Of a DNA stretch of 64,000 nt, positions 18,720 to 27,453 are shown piece by piece. The translations under genes and the position numbers were made by a program. The stretch is taken from the NCBI RefSeq assembly GCF_004341105.1, contig NZ_SLZK01000009.1, positions 62,001-126,000 of the forward strand. The letters are read 5' to 3'. How positions within the stretch are numbered: position 1 is the stretch's first letter; the number at the start of each line of letters is the position of its first letter. Source of the stretch: Rhizobium sp. BK418. Its GTDB lineage: Bacteria > Pseudomonadota > Alphaproteobacteria > Rhizobiales > Rhizobiaceae. The notes under the pieces are model-generated. The model was not told the DNA's origin. It worked only from the letters and a program-made list of their open reading frames with translations, and did no database searches.

Positions 18720-19373
18720 TCAGGTACCGCTCGGGCTAACGGACTGGGTGTTCTGGGTCGAAAAATTACCACCGCCACTTGCCGAAGTCCGCAGCAGATT
18801 TGCGGTAGAATTCTGGGAGCCATCGGTCGACCCATCGCCTTCACCGCCGCCAAGAATGTCGCCGGCGGGGCCATTGGCAATGTCGGCCGCGGCGGCAGCC
18901 GCAGAACCTGGCGAACCCAACGCAGCGGTTGCGGTCTGACCGTTAAGCGCCTGTACGAAGGCTGTCTGGAGACCACCAAGCGTCGTATCGGCAAGCAATG
19001 CGTCTGCAATCGCCTTGGTGATCGCATCCGCCAGCTCCGGATGCTGAGGGCGGCATATATTGGCAGCCCGTCCAAGGCCAGCGCCGATCGCAGCCATCTG
19101 CGCAGGCGTCCCTGCCTTCGCAAGGTTAATCATCTTCGCAGTCAGATCTGTTTCTGTTGCGGTATACGACCGCACCTGGTCAGACAAGCCAATGGCTGAG
19201 CCATTTGCAAACAGAAATGCTTCGGGAGATGCATTGAATGCGCTGACCATTACGGGCGACGCCATTCCCGGTCCGTTAAGGCAATTTCCCGCGAAGGAAG
19301 TCGATGAAAAAGCAAGGCTTGCAACGACCATGGTTACGGCGCCGACAGCCGTTGTAAGATATTTATCTGCCAT
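18720..19373 (-). CDS. Secreted protein of unknown function near wza
   Basis: A 217-aa protein. ATG 19373 is preferred over 19397 because AAAAGG lies upstream; it begins with a signal peptide cleaved near SFAGN. The middle has Ala/Ile-rich helices with two conserved-looking cysteines (NCLNGPG and ICRPQHPEL). The last 70 residues are Gly/Ser/Asn-rich and low complexity, as in cell-surface proteins. It lies 66 nt downstream of wza and likely shares its transcript. I do not recognise the family. Confidence 0.65.
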   Translation of the reverse strand: MADKYLTTAVGAVTMVVASLAFSSTSFAGNCLNGPGMASPVMVSAFNASPEAFLFANGSAIGLSDQVRSYTATETDLTAKMINLAKAGTPAQMAAIGAGLGRAANICRPQHPELADAITKAIADALLADTTLGGLQTAFVQALNGQTATAALGSPGSAAAAAADIANGPAGDILGGGEGDGSTDGSQNSTANLLRTSASGGGNFSTQNTQSVSPSGT

Positions 19374-19438
19374 TCTGCGTAACCTTTTATATTCCAAACC
19401 GCATCGGCAGAACTAACATTCTGTTCTGCCGTCTGGTC

Positions 19439-20638
19439 TTAGTTCAAATCTCGTATCGCGTTCCGGGTATCGAGCGCATCATTAGAAACACCGGATACCG
19501 TAGAGCTTATCGAGTTCAGGATATCGAGGAACTTGACCAGCTCGACCGAGGATGCGTTCGAGATATAAATGACGTCCTTATCCTGCATCCGGAATTGCTG
19601 GATCGCAAACATCGTCGCCGGATCACGGAGGTTGGCCCGGAAGATTACCGGAACTTCCGCTCCAGGGAACCGCGACACGTCGATGTTCAGCTTCTGCAAG
19701 ATTTTCCTGTCGACCTGACGGTAGAGGACGACTTCCCGTGGATCCGCCCGGTTATCCAGGACGCCGCCGGCCTTGGCAATGCCCTCGCCAAGTGTCAGGT
19801 TCGAATCTTCGAATTCGATACGGTTCTGCTGCCCTGTCGCACCCAGCGCGATATAAGTGCGGCGTTCGTGCTCAACGGAAACAGTGTCGCCCGGCGCGAC
19901 ATAGATATTTTCCGAGGGATTGCGCAACAGGGTCTCGTAAGCAACGGTCGCCGTCCTTCCCCGCCTCTGCAACGTCACATTCGTTTCGATGTTGGGTGTT
20001 GTCAGACCGCCTGCTGTCGAGATCACATCCAGGATGCGATCGCCCGCCGGAGTGAGCTGCACCTTTTGTGGATTATTGACATCACCAACGACGGCAACCT
20101 CTGCAGACTTTGTCGTTGTCGTTGTCAGGACCACCTGCGGTTCGATTGCGCGACTGGCAAGCCTGTCTTCGATATCCCGTTCGACCTCTTCTTTCAGTCT
20201 TCCAGCGGCTGGCACGCGTCCAGCGTAAGGGACGCTGATCGTACCATTCTTGTCGATAGTCTGTGCAGGGAGCGTAATGAAGTTGCCTGGGCGGCTGCCA
20301 GCGTCAGACGGGATAAAAAGACCGCCAGCCTGAGCTTCGAAAACAGAAATCTGAACGACGTCGCCGGCGCCGAGTGGGATATCAGGCGCACCGCCCCTGC
20401 CGCCGCCGAAGCCGCCCAGCGAATTGGACTTAACCTCGTTAAAGAAGGGAAGAATTGCCTTATTCAGATCAATCAGGACATAGTCGATGCCAACCTTCCG
20501 GTTCTTCGTCGTGACCTTCACTGTGGCATCTTTATCGAAATCGGTATGATCAGGGCCGGATCGAGGCAACGAGGTGCAGCTCGACAGCGCGATTAGCGTC
20601 GCAGCGACGATAGAGGTGCGTCGAAAGTTGATGCTCAT
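19439..20638 (-). CDS. Outer-membrane polysaccharide export lipoprotein (Wza-like)
   Basis: A 399-aa protein. ATG 20638 gives a lipoprotein signal with lipobox LSSC (Cys about 20); AGGGAT lies upstream. The poly-export domain begins at PLGAGDVVQISVFE (about 85), and SLBB-type repeats follow (VAVVGDVNNPQKVQL, YIALGATGQQNRIEF). It should form the octameric outer-membrane channel fed by the Wzz/BY-kinase. The C-terminus lacks an obvious extra domain. In R. leguminosarum the equivalent is PssN. Confidence 0.88.
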   Translation of the reverse strand: MSINFRRTSIVAATLIALSSCTSLPRSGPDHTDFDKDATVKVTTKNRKVGIDYVLIDLNKAILPFFNEVKSNSLGGFGGGRGGAPDIPLGAGDVVQISVFEAQAGGLFIPSDAGSRPGNFITLPAQTIDKNGTISVPYAGRVPAAGRLKEEVERDIEDRLASRAIEPQVVLTTTTTKSAEVAVVGDVNNPQKVQLTPAGDRILDVISTAGGLTTPNIETNVTLQRRGRTATVAYETLLRNPSENIYVAPGDTVSVEHERRTYIALGATGQQNRIEFEDSNLTLGEGIAKAGGVLDNRADPREVVLYRQVDRKILQKLNIDVSRFPGAEVPVIFRANLRDPATMFAIQQFRMQDKDVIYISNASSVELVKFLDILNSISSTVSGVSNDALDTRNAIRDLN

Positions 20639-20881
20639 CTTATCCCTGTTAAGTTTTTCGTCTCGCAGGTTGGCGCTTATGCAAAGCATAAAACGGCGGG
20701 AATATCTGCCAGAACGAGGTCCATGATAGCCAATAAATCGTTAATGTGGCAACGGCGCCACATCAGGGCAGTGGAATTATGGTTAATTTCTGACGATCCA
20801 TACCGGATTGCTAATTAACCAATTTGAATAGATTGGAGAAGTCTTCGATATATTATCCGCCGTTTCGTAATATATTTTTCA

Positions 20882-22324
20882 TCAATATATTAATCCCGGT
20901 TCAATTTTATCATTATTATACTTGTGCAGCGCAGCATTTTTGTTGGTAACCGGCGCGAGTGTGTGCTTGTAACATACGCACACAATACCGGAAAGGAAGG
21001 CGGCGTAGAAAACCGAAAAGCCCGGAATCTGGATGGAAAAGTCGACAAGCGCATGACCCCAGACGAGAATAGTCGTCGCCAGGCCCAGCACTGCATAGTG
21101 CCGGCTGCGCTTTCTGTTGCGATAGCCGCGCCAGAAAGTCAGTAGGAGGGCCGCGAGGACAAGTGATGCGAGAATTGGAAATATGACGCCAAGCGTCAAA
21201 AAACCTTCGAGATAAGTGTTGTGTGCCCGATCAAAGATATTGAAGATACCGCAGCGGGAATCCCGATAACCGGAAAATACAGTTCGAAACGTGCCAAAGC
21301 CGGTGCCAAAAAGCCAGTTGTCGGATGTAGCTTTGATCACATCCGGCCAGATGCAGAAACGAGCGTCATCAAACCCTTGAATGTTCGCTCGTAGCATTGT
21401 TTTCGATGTAAAAAGAAGAAAGAATCCCGTGCCTAAGCAGGCAGCGACAATCATGGCAGCTATACGAGACAATATCGAATCCAGTCGCGCGAATGAATGA
21501 GGAAATATCCAAAGCCACTGACCTGCTAGGAAGGGAGTGTAGATCAGTATTGCAAGCGCAGTCAGAAAAATCCCGGCGCGTGATTGCGTAAGCAGCAAAG
21601 CCGCAAAGGTGGCGCATGATATAACGCAATAGTAGAGACGCGGTAGCGTCGCGCCTTTCTGCAACTCACGCGATGCATTGTCGGCTTTGAAAAGGAAAGA
21701 ATCAAATAGAAGCGTGAGCTGCATCAGCAAACCCAAGCCAAAAAAAGTGGCATTGGTATTCCTGTTCACGAAGGTGGCTGTCAGGCTTTCTCGATAGGCG
21801 GTTTTCGCCTCGCCGAGAAGTGTGCCGGGAAGGAACAGGAACTGATAGAGACCATATATCGCAAGGATCCCCGCCGCCGAGGCCAGGAGCCTGATCATTA
21901 TTTGATCATCCTGCGAGCGGTCCGCGACAATGAGTCCGGTTAAAAACGTCACGGCGGGCAGAGCAAATTGCAGCAACGTTGCAAGCGTGTCCGCGGGTTC
22001 AACGGAGATTGTCTTCGCTGCCGCCGCCATTGCCCGTGCCCCGGCCCATAGGGGGTCGTCGGAGAGCGCAAAGGGAACCTCGACAGTCTGAAAGATGATC
22101 CAAAGAACCGTGAGCGAAAAGACGGCGAGTGCGGCACCGAATATCCATTGTCCGCGCTCTGGTGGACCGTAGATAACGACGGCAATTCCACCCAGTATAC
22201 ACATAAGGATTAGGATCAGCGCCTGAGGCAAAATATCAACCAAGCCGAATGGTAACACTGAAAATACAATCAGGCCGTAGTAAATATAAAGCAGTAAACG
22301 AGGAGAAATTCTGAGCGACAGCAT
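20882..22324 (-). CDS. O-antigen ligase/polymerase family membrane protein
   Basis: About 480 aa with many transmembrane segments. The Wzy_C signature DRAHNTYLEGFLTLGV lies near residue 375, preceded by FGTGFGTFRTVFSGY and a large loop. The start is uncertain: ATG 22324 or GTG 22354, neither with a strong ribosome-binding site. It could polymerise or ligate the polysaccharide and would then overlap in role with the plus-strand polymerase at 11350. It lies 243 nt upstream of wza, enough room for wza to have its own promoter. Confidence 0.8.
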   Translation of the reverse strand: MLSLRISPRLLLYIYYGLIVFSVLPFGLVDILPQALILILMCILGGIAVVIYGPPERGQWIFGAALAVFSLTVLWIIFQTVEVPFALSDDPLWAGARAMAAAAKTISVEPADTLATLLQFALPAVTFLTGLIVADRSQDDQIMIRLLASAAGILAIYGLYQFLFLPGTLLGEAKTAYRESLTATFVNRNTNATFFGLGLLMQLTLLFDSFLFKADNASRELQKGATLPRLYYCVISCATFAALLLTQSRAGIFLTALAILIYTPFLAGQWLWIFPHSFARLDSILSRIAAMIVAACLGTGFFLLFTSKTMLRANIQGFDDARFCIWPDVIKATSDNWLFGTGFGTFRTVFSGYRDSRCGIFNIFDRAHNTYLEGFLTLGVIFPILASLVLAALLLTFWRGYRNRKRSRHYAVLGLATTILVWGHALVDFSIQIPGFSVFYAAFLSGIVCVCYKHTLAPVTNKNAALHKYNNDKIEPGLIY

Positions 22325-22583
22325 GTGTAATAGGAAATGTGGTAGACAAGTCACTGTGACTGCACCAACAGAAAGTAATTTTCAAGAAGTTTTTACTGAA
22401 TGCACGCAGTAAAGCGAATGCTAATGGATAAAAGGGCAATCGTTAAAATTGTAACTATCGATTTAAGCCGATGAATAATCTTGTTCTGTAGGTTGGCCCA
22501 TATCTCAGGCAAGGCAAATTCGAATGAGATGTCAGTTGGTTGCATCCAGACTAGGGATTTGTCGTACACCGTATAGAGGCAAT

Positions 22584-23183
22584 ATGTCGGCTCATAAATT
22601 TCTGGCTGCACTCGTCCTGGTTTCCTTCGCTGGTACTCAGAATTTGCATGCCGGTGCGCTGTCTGGCCTGACACGTGATCTGAACGAAACTCCGTCGGTC
22701 AAATATATCCAGGTAAGAAAAAGGACTATGGCGCCCTTCGCGCATGTTATGTTCTGTGCGCGTCAGCCGCAGGAGTGTGAGGCAAAAGGCGGTGCGGCCG
22801 TTGTGGCACTCAGCACCTATGCCGATAAGCAGCTGCGCGCCGTCAACGCCTCGGTCAACCGCTCGATCGTTCCGCGCAACGACGCAAGCGGGAAGGTCTC
22901 TGACGATGTGTGGGAAGTGAACGTCAAAAGCGGCGACTGCGAGGACTTCGCTCTGACCAAACGTGACCATCTTATCGCGATGGGTTGGTCGTCGAAGGCT
23001 CTCAGAATCGCGGTAGCAAGAACGCCCTATGGCGAAGGCCACGCGGTTTTGGTGGTGAAGACCAACGTTGGTGATCTGGTGCTCGATAATCGCACCAATG
23101 CTATAAAGACCTGGGATAAAACCGATCTGAATTGGGTTATGATCCAATCTGCGGATGATCCGCGGGTGTGGTACGAATTGTAG
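22584..23183 (+). CDS. Transglutaminase-like cysteine peptidase (BTLCP/LapG-like)
   Basis: A 199-aa periplasmic peptidase. ATG 22584 follows AGAGG by 4 nt and opens a signal peptide cleaved near LHAGA. The papain-like triad is visible: Cys in SGDCEDFA (about 117), His in EGHAVLVV (about 152) and Asp in LVLDNRT (about 168). LapG-type members cleave large secreted adhesins at the outer membrane under c-di-GMP control; no LapD or giant adhesin gene lies nearby. Many rhizobia have several such genes of unknown target. Confidence 0.82.
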   Translation: MSAHKFLAALVLVSFAGTQNLHAGALSGLTRDLNETPSVKYIQVRKRTMAPFAHVMFCARQPQECEAKGGAAVVALSTYADKQLRAVNASVNRSIVPRNDASGKVSDDVWEVNVKSGDCEDFALTKRDHLIAMGWSSKALRIAVARTPYGEGHAVLVVKTNVGDLVLDNRTNAIKTWDKTDLNWVMIQSADDPRVWYEL

Positions 23184-23628
23184 AAGGCTTCACCTGCCGG
23201 CGGATGTTGGCGGGATAGAACCAGCTAGCGCAATGCGCGATGCCGCGTTCGAAGCAGACGCGATCGAACATGTGCAGCGCGGAACGAGCTATCGACCCCG
23301 CCTGGAAACCAGCAGGTAAGTAGTTCTCCCCTGACCGATCCACAGGCGCAGCTAGATTGATTCCGTCAGTGCGAAGCGATGACCCGGTCCCCGCGGCGAC
23401 GCATTGCGGTAGGGGAATGGCGTTTGCGGACAGGCCCAATTGGATTGGCTAATGGCCAAACGTAAGCTCGACCTTCTGGTTCCTACGCCTGTTTTTCCAG
23501 AGATGCGGCGACTTTTAGCGCGCGGATGGCTCAGCTTCGATGAGGAGCTGATCTGGTTAGGGCCAGCGGTTAGCACGATCCCTTGGCGGATTTCATCCGG
23601 AGGTTTTCTTGATGGCGGCACCCTGTTG

Positions 23629-23643
23629 TTAACGATTTGTTAA
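23629..23643 (+). promoter_or_regulatory. CtrA-binding box 1 (TTAA-N7-TTAA)
   Basis: TTAACGATTTGTTAA matches the full CtrA consensus exactly. It lies 50 nt before the minC start. CtrA controls minCDE in Sinorhizobium meliloti, so function here is likely. Confidence 0.75.
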
Positions 23644-23663
23644 CCATGAAGCAGCTAAAGCTT

Positions 23664-23678
23664 TTAAATCGAAATTAA
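23664..23678 (+). promoter_or_regulatory. CtrA-binding box 2 (TTAA-N7-TTAA)
   Basis: TTAAATCGAAATTAA is a second exact full box, 35 nt downstream of the first and 15 nt before the minC start; another TTAA half-site overlaps the minC start (23696-23699). Placement over the probable transcription start suggests repression or tight timing. Confidence 0.7.
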
Positions 23679-23692
23679 CCAAGTTTACTAAC

Positions 23693-24436
23693 GTGTTAAC
23701 CGACGCACGCTCCATTCGCATCAAGGGCCGATCGTTTCTTGCGGTCGTGCTGACGCCCGACCTGCCGTTCGACAATTGGCTCGCGCGGCTCGACGATCTC
23801 GCTGCCCGCTCTGCAGGCTTCTTTCTCGGGAGGCCGGTGGTCCTGGATGTAAGCGAGCTGTCGCTGGATCGTGCTGCGCTGAGGGCGATGGTTCAGGCCC
23901 TTGGCGAGCGCGGCGTCAGGGTCATGGGCATCGAAGGAGCGCGGCCCTCTCAGCTCGACGCCAGCATGCCGCCGGGCATGGTCGGCGGGCGTCCTGCCGG
24001 TGACGTGGATGTGCCGACTGCGGATGCTCAAGCCGAAGGGCAGCCGCCGCGCAAGGCAAGGCCGTCGGAGGTGCGGGAGGTCGCTGCGCCCATCGTTCGC
24101 GCCGTCGCGCCGTCGTTGGTATTGCACGAACCGGTGCGATCCGGCCAGTCGATCGTCTTCCCTGAGGGAGACGTGACGGTCGTTGGTTCGATCGCTTCGG
24201 GAGCGGAGGTGATCGCCGGGGGCTCCATCCATATCTACGGCGCGCTTCGCGGAAGGGCGCTCGCCGGATCGGTCGGCAATGCGGCGGCGCGAATTTTCTG
24301 CCGCAAGCTCGAAGCCGAGCTTTTGGCAATCGACGGAATCTACAAGACGGCAGAGGATTTGCCAGCAGAATTGCGCGGTCAGGCTGCGCAACTATGGCTT
24401 GAGAACGATGCGATCATGGCGTCGCGGCTGATTTAA
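23693..24436 (+). CDS. minC: Septum site-determining protein MinC
   Basis: A 247-aa inhibitor of FtsZ assembly, starting at GTG. The N-terminal domain (about 1-105) binds FtsZ. A Pro/Arg-rich linker leads to the C-terminal beta-helix (FPEGDVTVVGSIASGAEVIA onward, about 160-245) that binds MinD. It is the first gene of minCDE, 29 nt before minD, behind two CtrA boxes. MinCD copolymers keep the Z-ring away from the poles. Confidence 0.93.
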   Translation: MLTDARSIRIKGRSFLAVVLTPDLPFDNWLARLDDLAARSAGFFLGRPVVLDVSELSLDRAALRAMVQALGERGVRVMGIEGARPSQLDASMPPGMVGGRPAGDVDVPTADAQAEGQPPRKARPSEVREVAAPIVRAVAPSLVLHEPVRSGQSIVFPEGDVTVVGSIASGAEVIAGGSIHIYGALRGRALAGSVGNAAARIFCRKLEAELLAIDGIYKTAEDLPAELRGQAAQLWLENDAIMASRLI

Positions 24437-24465
24437 CAGGTAGACGGTTCAAACAGGAGAGGGAT

Positions 24466-25281
24466 ATGGGAAAGGTCATTGTTGTAACCTCAGGAAAAGG
24501 TGGCGTTGGCAAGACAACCTCGACTGCAGCGCTGGGGGCTGCGCTGGCGCAAAGGAACGAGAAAGTCGTCGTCGTCGATTTTGACGTCGGCCTTCGCAAT
24601 CTTGATCTCGTGATGGGAGCGGAGCGCAGGGTCGTCTATGACATGATCAACGTCATCCAGGGTGATGCGAAGCTGACCCAAGCGCTGATCCGTGATAAGC
24701 GGCTTGAGACGTTGTTCCTGTTGCCGGCATCCCAGACCCGCGACAAGGACTGCCTCACTGCAGAAGGTGTCGAGCAGGTCATCAACGAACTGAAGAAACA
24801 TTTCGACTGGGTGATATGCGATAGTCCTGCCGGTATCGAGCGCGGTGCGACACTGGCGATGCGGCATGCCGATATCGCAGTCGTCGTCACCAATCCGGAA
24901 GTTTCCTCGGTGCGCGATTCCGACCGCATCATCGGCCTTCTGGATGCCAAGACGGAAAAGGCGGAGCGCGGCGAGCGCATCGAAAAGCACCTGCTTCTCA
25001 CCCGCTACGATGTCACCCGCGCTGAACGCGGCGACATGCTGAAGGTGGATGACGTACTGGAAATCCTGTCGATCCCGCTGCTCGGCATCATTCCCGAAAG
25101 CATGGATGTGCTGCGCGCTTCCAATCTCGGCGCTCCGGTCACGCTTGCCGATCAGAATAGCGCCCCGGCCAAGGCTTATTTCGAAGCGGTTCGCCGTCTC
25201 AATGGCGAGGTTCTTCCGGTATCGATCCCCGGCGAGAAGCGCGGCCTGTTCGGCAAGATCTTCGGACGGAGGGCAGCATGA
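24466..25281 (+). CDS. minD: Septum site-determining ATPase MinD
   Basis: A 271-aa ParA/MinD-family ATPase with the deviant Walker A KGGVGKTT (about 11-18), the switch segment [10 protein letters not shown] and CDSPAGIE. The C-terminal amphipathic membrane-targeting helix ([12 protein letters not shown]) is intact. AGGAGAGGG precedes the ATG. ATP-bound dimers recruit MinC to the membrane, and MinE triggers hydrolysis. The stop overlaps minE by 4 nt. Confidence 0.96.
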   Translation: MGKVIVVTSGKGGVGKTTSTAALGAALAQRNEKVVVVDFDVGLRNLDLVMGAERRVVYDMINVIQGDAKLTQALIRDKRLETLFLLPASQTRDKDCLTAEGVEQVINELKKHFDWVICDSPAGIERGATLAMRHADIAVVVTNPEVSSVRDSDRIIGLLDAKTEKAERGERIEKHLLLTRYDVTRAERGDMLKVDDVLEILSIPLLGIIPESMDVLRASNLGAPVTLADQNSAPAKAYFEAVRRLNGEVLPVSIPGEKRGLFGKIFGRRAA

Positions 25282-25535
25282 GCGTGTTCGATTTCTTTCA
25301 GAAGAGAAAAACCGCGCCGGTTGCACGGGAGCGACTGCAGGTGCTGCTGGCGCACGAACGCGCGTCTCCCGGCTCGGATCTCGTGTCTGTACTGAGGGAG
25401 GAGATCCTGGCTGTTATCGCCAAACACGTCGAAATCGAAGGCGACCGCCTTCAGATAAGGATTGACCGGGGCGAGAACGTTTCGATCCTCGAAATCGACG
25501 TGGAGATCCCCGTCAGGGCTGCCCGGGCGGCATAA
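25278..25535 (+). CDS. minE: Cell division topological specificity factor MinE
   Basis: An 85-aa protein of normal length. The N-terminal [24 protein letters not shown] holds the membrane-binding and anti-MinCD helix, and the C-terminal part ([23 protein letters not shown]) is the dimerisation sheet. It stimulates MinD ATPase to give pole-to-pole oscillation. It is coupled to minD by an ATGA overlap. Confidence 0.95.
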   Translation: MSVFDFFQKRKTAPVARERLQVLLAHERASPGSDLVSVLREEILAVIAKHVEIEGDRLQIRIDRGENVSILEIDVEIPVRAARAA

Positions 25536-25546
25536 TTTACGACCGT

Positions 25547-25577
25547 CAGCCGAAGGACTGCAAAAGTCTTTTGGCTG
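25547..25577 (+). terminator. Hairpin after minE
   Basis: The arms CAGCCGAAGGACT and AGTCTTTTGGCTG pair over about 13 bp with an imperfect centre and a short loop, 12 nt after the minE stop. No T-run follows, so termination may be inefficient or factor-dependent. Confidence 0.5.
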
Positions 25578-25661
25578 ATTGTCATTGCATCGCTTCTGGA
25601 GACAGCGTCAGAGCAATTCGACCGGACAGACCGCAGGCCGGCCGAATTGCGCTGGTGAATG

Positions 25662-26294
25662 CTAATGGGGCCTTTGGGCGACTGCGATCATTGACTTTGC
25701 GAGCGGCGAGATTCGCCCGACATACTCAAAATCGACAGTCTCGAATCCCGTATCCAGCAGGAGCGTCCCAAGGGTTTTCGGCGACCAGAACTTGATGTGG
25801 CCATGATCCTTGAGCGGCATATGATGGTCGTCCATCTTGCCGGTTAGTGCCAGTGCCAGATTCTTCCAGTAGCCATGAAATGGCGTCGATACGACGGCCA
25901 GACCTCCCGGTTTCACCAGATCAAACATAGTCGACGAGAAAGTCTTCGGATCGTAGACGTGCTCCACCACCTCGAGGCTGATAACAGCGTCGAATGTTCC
26001 ATACTGGTTGGCAAGATCGTCGTAGGCTGATCCAATTTCCAGCGGAAGATCCGGATAAGCCATATTGGCCTTTGCAATGCCGTCCTGAGAAGGATCAACG
26101 CCGGCTACTTCATAGCCTTTGTCAGAAAGCAGGGCTGCGGCCCCACCGGTACCGCAACCAAGATCGAAAACCGTTGTCTGATCGGCGGCTTCGAAATTGT
26201 CTTCAAGTACATCGACAATTGTCGGCAGAAGATAGTTATGGGCGGTAGCGGGTTTAGAATGAACATAGGTACTGGCGCTTAGATCGACAGACAT
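25662..26294 (-). CDS. Class I SAM-dependent methyltransferase
   Basis: A 210-aa protein with motif I VFDLGCGTGG (about 42), GVDPSQDG, and ISLEVVEHVYDP, a UbiG/Methyltransf_11 pattern. A C-terminal LVKPGGLAVVSTPFHGYW also matches small-molecule or lipid methyltransferases. The substrate is unknown. The AAGGAGGGAAT ribosome-binding site directly abuts a perfect palindrome (26304-26323), so expression is probably controlled by a repressor. It faces minE tail to tail. Confidence 0.85.
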   Translation of the reverse strand: MSVDLSASTYVHSKPATAHNYLLPTIVDVLEDNFEAADQTTVFDLGCGTGGAAALLSDKGYEVAGVDPSQDGIAKANMAYPDLPLEIGSAYDDLANQYGTFDAVISLEVVEHVYDPKTFSSTMFDLVKPGGLAVVSTPFHGYWKNLALALTGKMDDHHMPLKDHGHIKFWSPKTLGTLLLDTGFETVDFEYVGRISPLAKSMIAVAQRPH

Positions 26295-26303
26295 ATTCCC
26301 TCC

Positions 26304-26323
26304 TTGACCGTGGTCACGGTCAA
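26304..26323. promoter_or_regulatory. Perfect palindrome, candidate operator
   Basis: TTGACCGTG-GT-CACGGTCAA has 9-bp arms around a 2-bp centre, 10 nt upstream of the methyltransferase ATG and touching its Shine-Dalgarno. The size and symmetry fit a dimeric TetR/MarR/GntR-type repressor. No matching regulator gene is adjacent; the RpiR gene at 26518 is the nearest candidate. Confidence 0.55.
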
Positions 26324-26517
26324 CTACCGTAGGAAGTAGTTGGACGGGAGTTTGATCACAGTGTGTTGTTAATGTGATTATAAGAGCTTGATCGGGATTT
26401 CCGATCTTCAGAGAGAGCCGATTGTAGATCTGTCTGGGTTTCGATGATCAGAGGCGTGCAGCGACAGCGTCTTTCGATTTCCTTTAGGTTGTCGGCGCTC
26501 GTGTCTGCCTTCGGCCG

Positions 26518-27405
26518 CTAGAGAATCACCGGCGATAGACCACAGTCCCCGCGGAACGCCTTGAAACTGCTAAGCGCGCGCAGCGAACGGCCGTCATCGA
26601 TGGCGGCGAGGTCGAGAATGACGGCATTGGCGATGGTCATGGGAACGACTAGCGACTGCGATTCGCCGGCTTCGCCACGGGAAACTGATATCTGCCGATC
26701 GGGCGCGGGATCGATGCGGGCACTGAGGAGATCCGTCAGCGCCAGTGTTTTGGCGCCTCTTTCTGCGGCGATCCTTCTAATCTGATGAATGAGCGGCGAG
26801 GCTTTGCGAAAGGCGAGCAGCCAGACGACGTCGCCCGGCTTCAACGTCGCCAGCACTTCAGCGATCAGGTGCATCTGGCTTGCCAGATCGATAGACGGAT
26901 ATCCAGAGCGATTGAGCCGCAGCGCGATCAGTGAGGAGAGGGCGGCGGAATGGCCGCGTCCGAAGACTAGTACCCGGCGACAGTCGCGCAGCATTTCCGC
27001 AAAGCCTCTGATATCGGCATCGGCAACCGCGTTACGCACCTGCTGGAGAGCTGCAATCTCGCTGTCGAGCACGGAGGAGAGGACACCGCCTTCTTCCGCC
27101 CGGACGAGACGGGCTGCCATGCGAGCGGCAGGATTTTCGAAATCGCCGCCGCCTTCAATGAGGTTGGCTTGCAGGAAGGTTCTGAATTCAGGATAGCCCT
27201 TGAAGCCAAGACGGCGCGCTAGCCGCACGGCTGACGCCGGATGCACGCCGGCGCGAAAGGAGACGGTCTTGCCGTTTTCCATCGCCGCGCGGATGGGGTC
27301 CTGCATCATTACGTCGAGAAGGCGCGTGTCGGCCTCGGTAAGCCTCGTCGAGTTGCGGCTGATGAGATCACCGAGAAGTTGCGGAATTTCGTTCGATCTT
27401 TCCAT
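26518..27405 (-). CDS. MurR/RpiR-family transcriptional regulator
   Basis: A 295-aa regulator with an N-terminal HTH_6 domain (about 1-77, including AVRLARRLGFKGYPEFRTFLQ) and a C-terminal SIS sugar-phosphate-binding domain (about 125-250, VLVFGRGHSAALSSLIALRL). RpiR proteins sense phosphosugars. It is the last gene after ugpBAE-GDPD-ugpC on the same strand, 48 nt downstream of ugpC, so it probably responds to glycerol phosphate or a related compound and controls this operon. Confidence 0.88.
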   Translation of the reverse strand: MERSNEIPQLLGDLISRNSTRLTEADTRLLDVMMQDPIRAAMENGKTVSFRAGVHPASAVRLARRLGFKGYPEFRTFLQANLIEGGGDFENPAARMAARLVRAEEGGVLSSVLDSEIAALQQVRNAVADADIRGFAEMLRDCRRVLVFGRGHSAALSSLIALRLNRSGYPSIDLASQMHLIAEVLATLKPGDVVWLLAFRKASPLIHQIRRIAAERGAKTLALTDLLSARIDPAPDRQISVSRGEAGESQSLVVPMTIANAVILDLAAIDDGRSLRALSSFKAFRGDCGLSPVIL

Positions 27406-27453
27406 TGCGTCACTTTCGTGGGCAGCTTTCCGGGCCCGGGCGGCAAGCGGCGT

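Larger units (their letters stand above)
23184..23692. other. 509-bp gap upstream of minC
   Basis: The last 70 bp hold two CtrA boxes (listed separately). A plus-strand frame at 23440-23643 (LDLLVPTPVFPEMRRLLARG) vaguely recalls the N-terminus of a 2-hydroxyacid dehydrogenase and could be a remnant, with low confidence. A minus-strand frame at 23137-23439 shows no family. No intact gene is supported. Confidence 0.35.

Noticed and set aside
19595-20596. 333-aa plus-strand frame
   Set aside because: Antisense to wza, which has a lipobox and the export domain.
23440-23643. Possible remnant of a 2-hydroxyacid dehydrogenase
   Set aside because: The similarity is limited to about 20 residues at the start and cannot be confirmed by eye.
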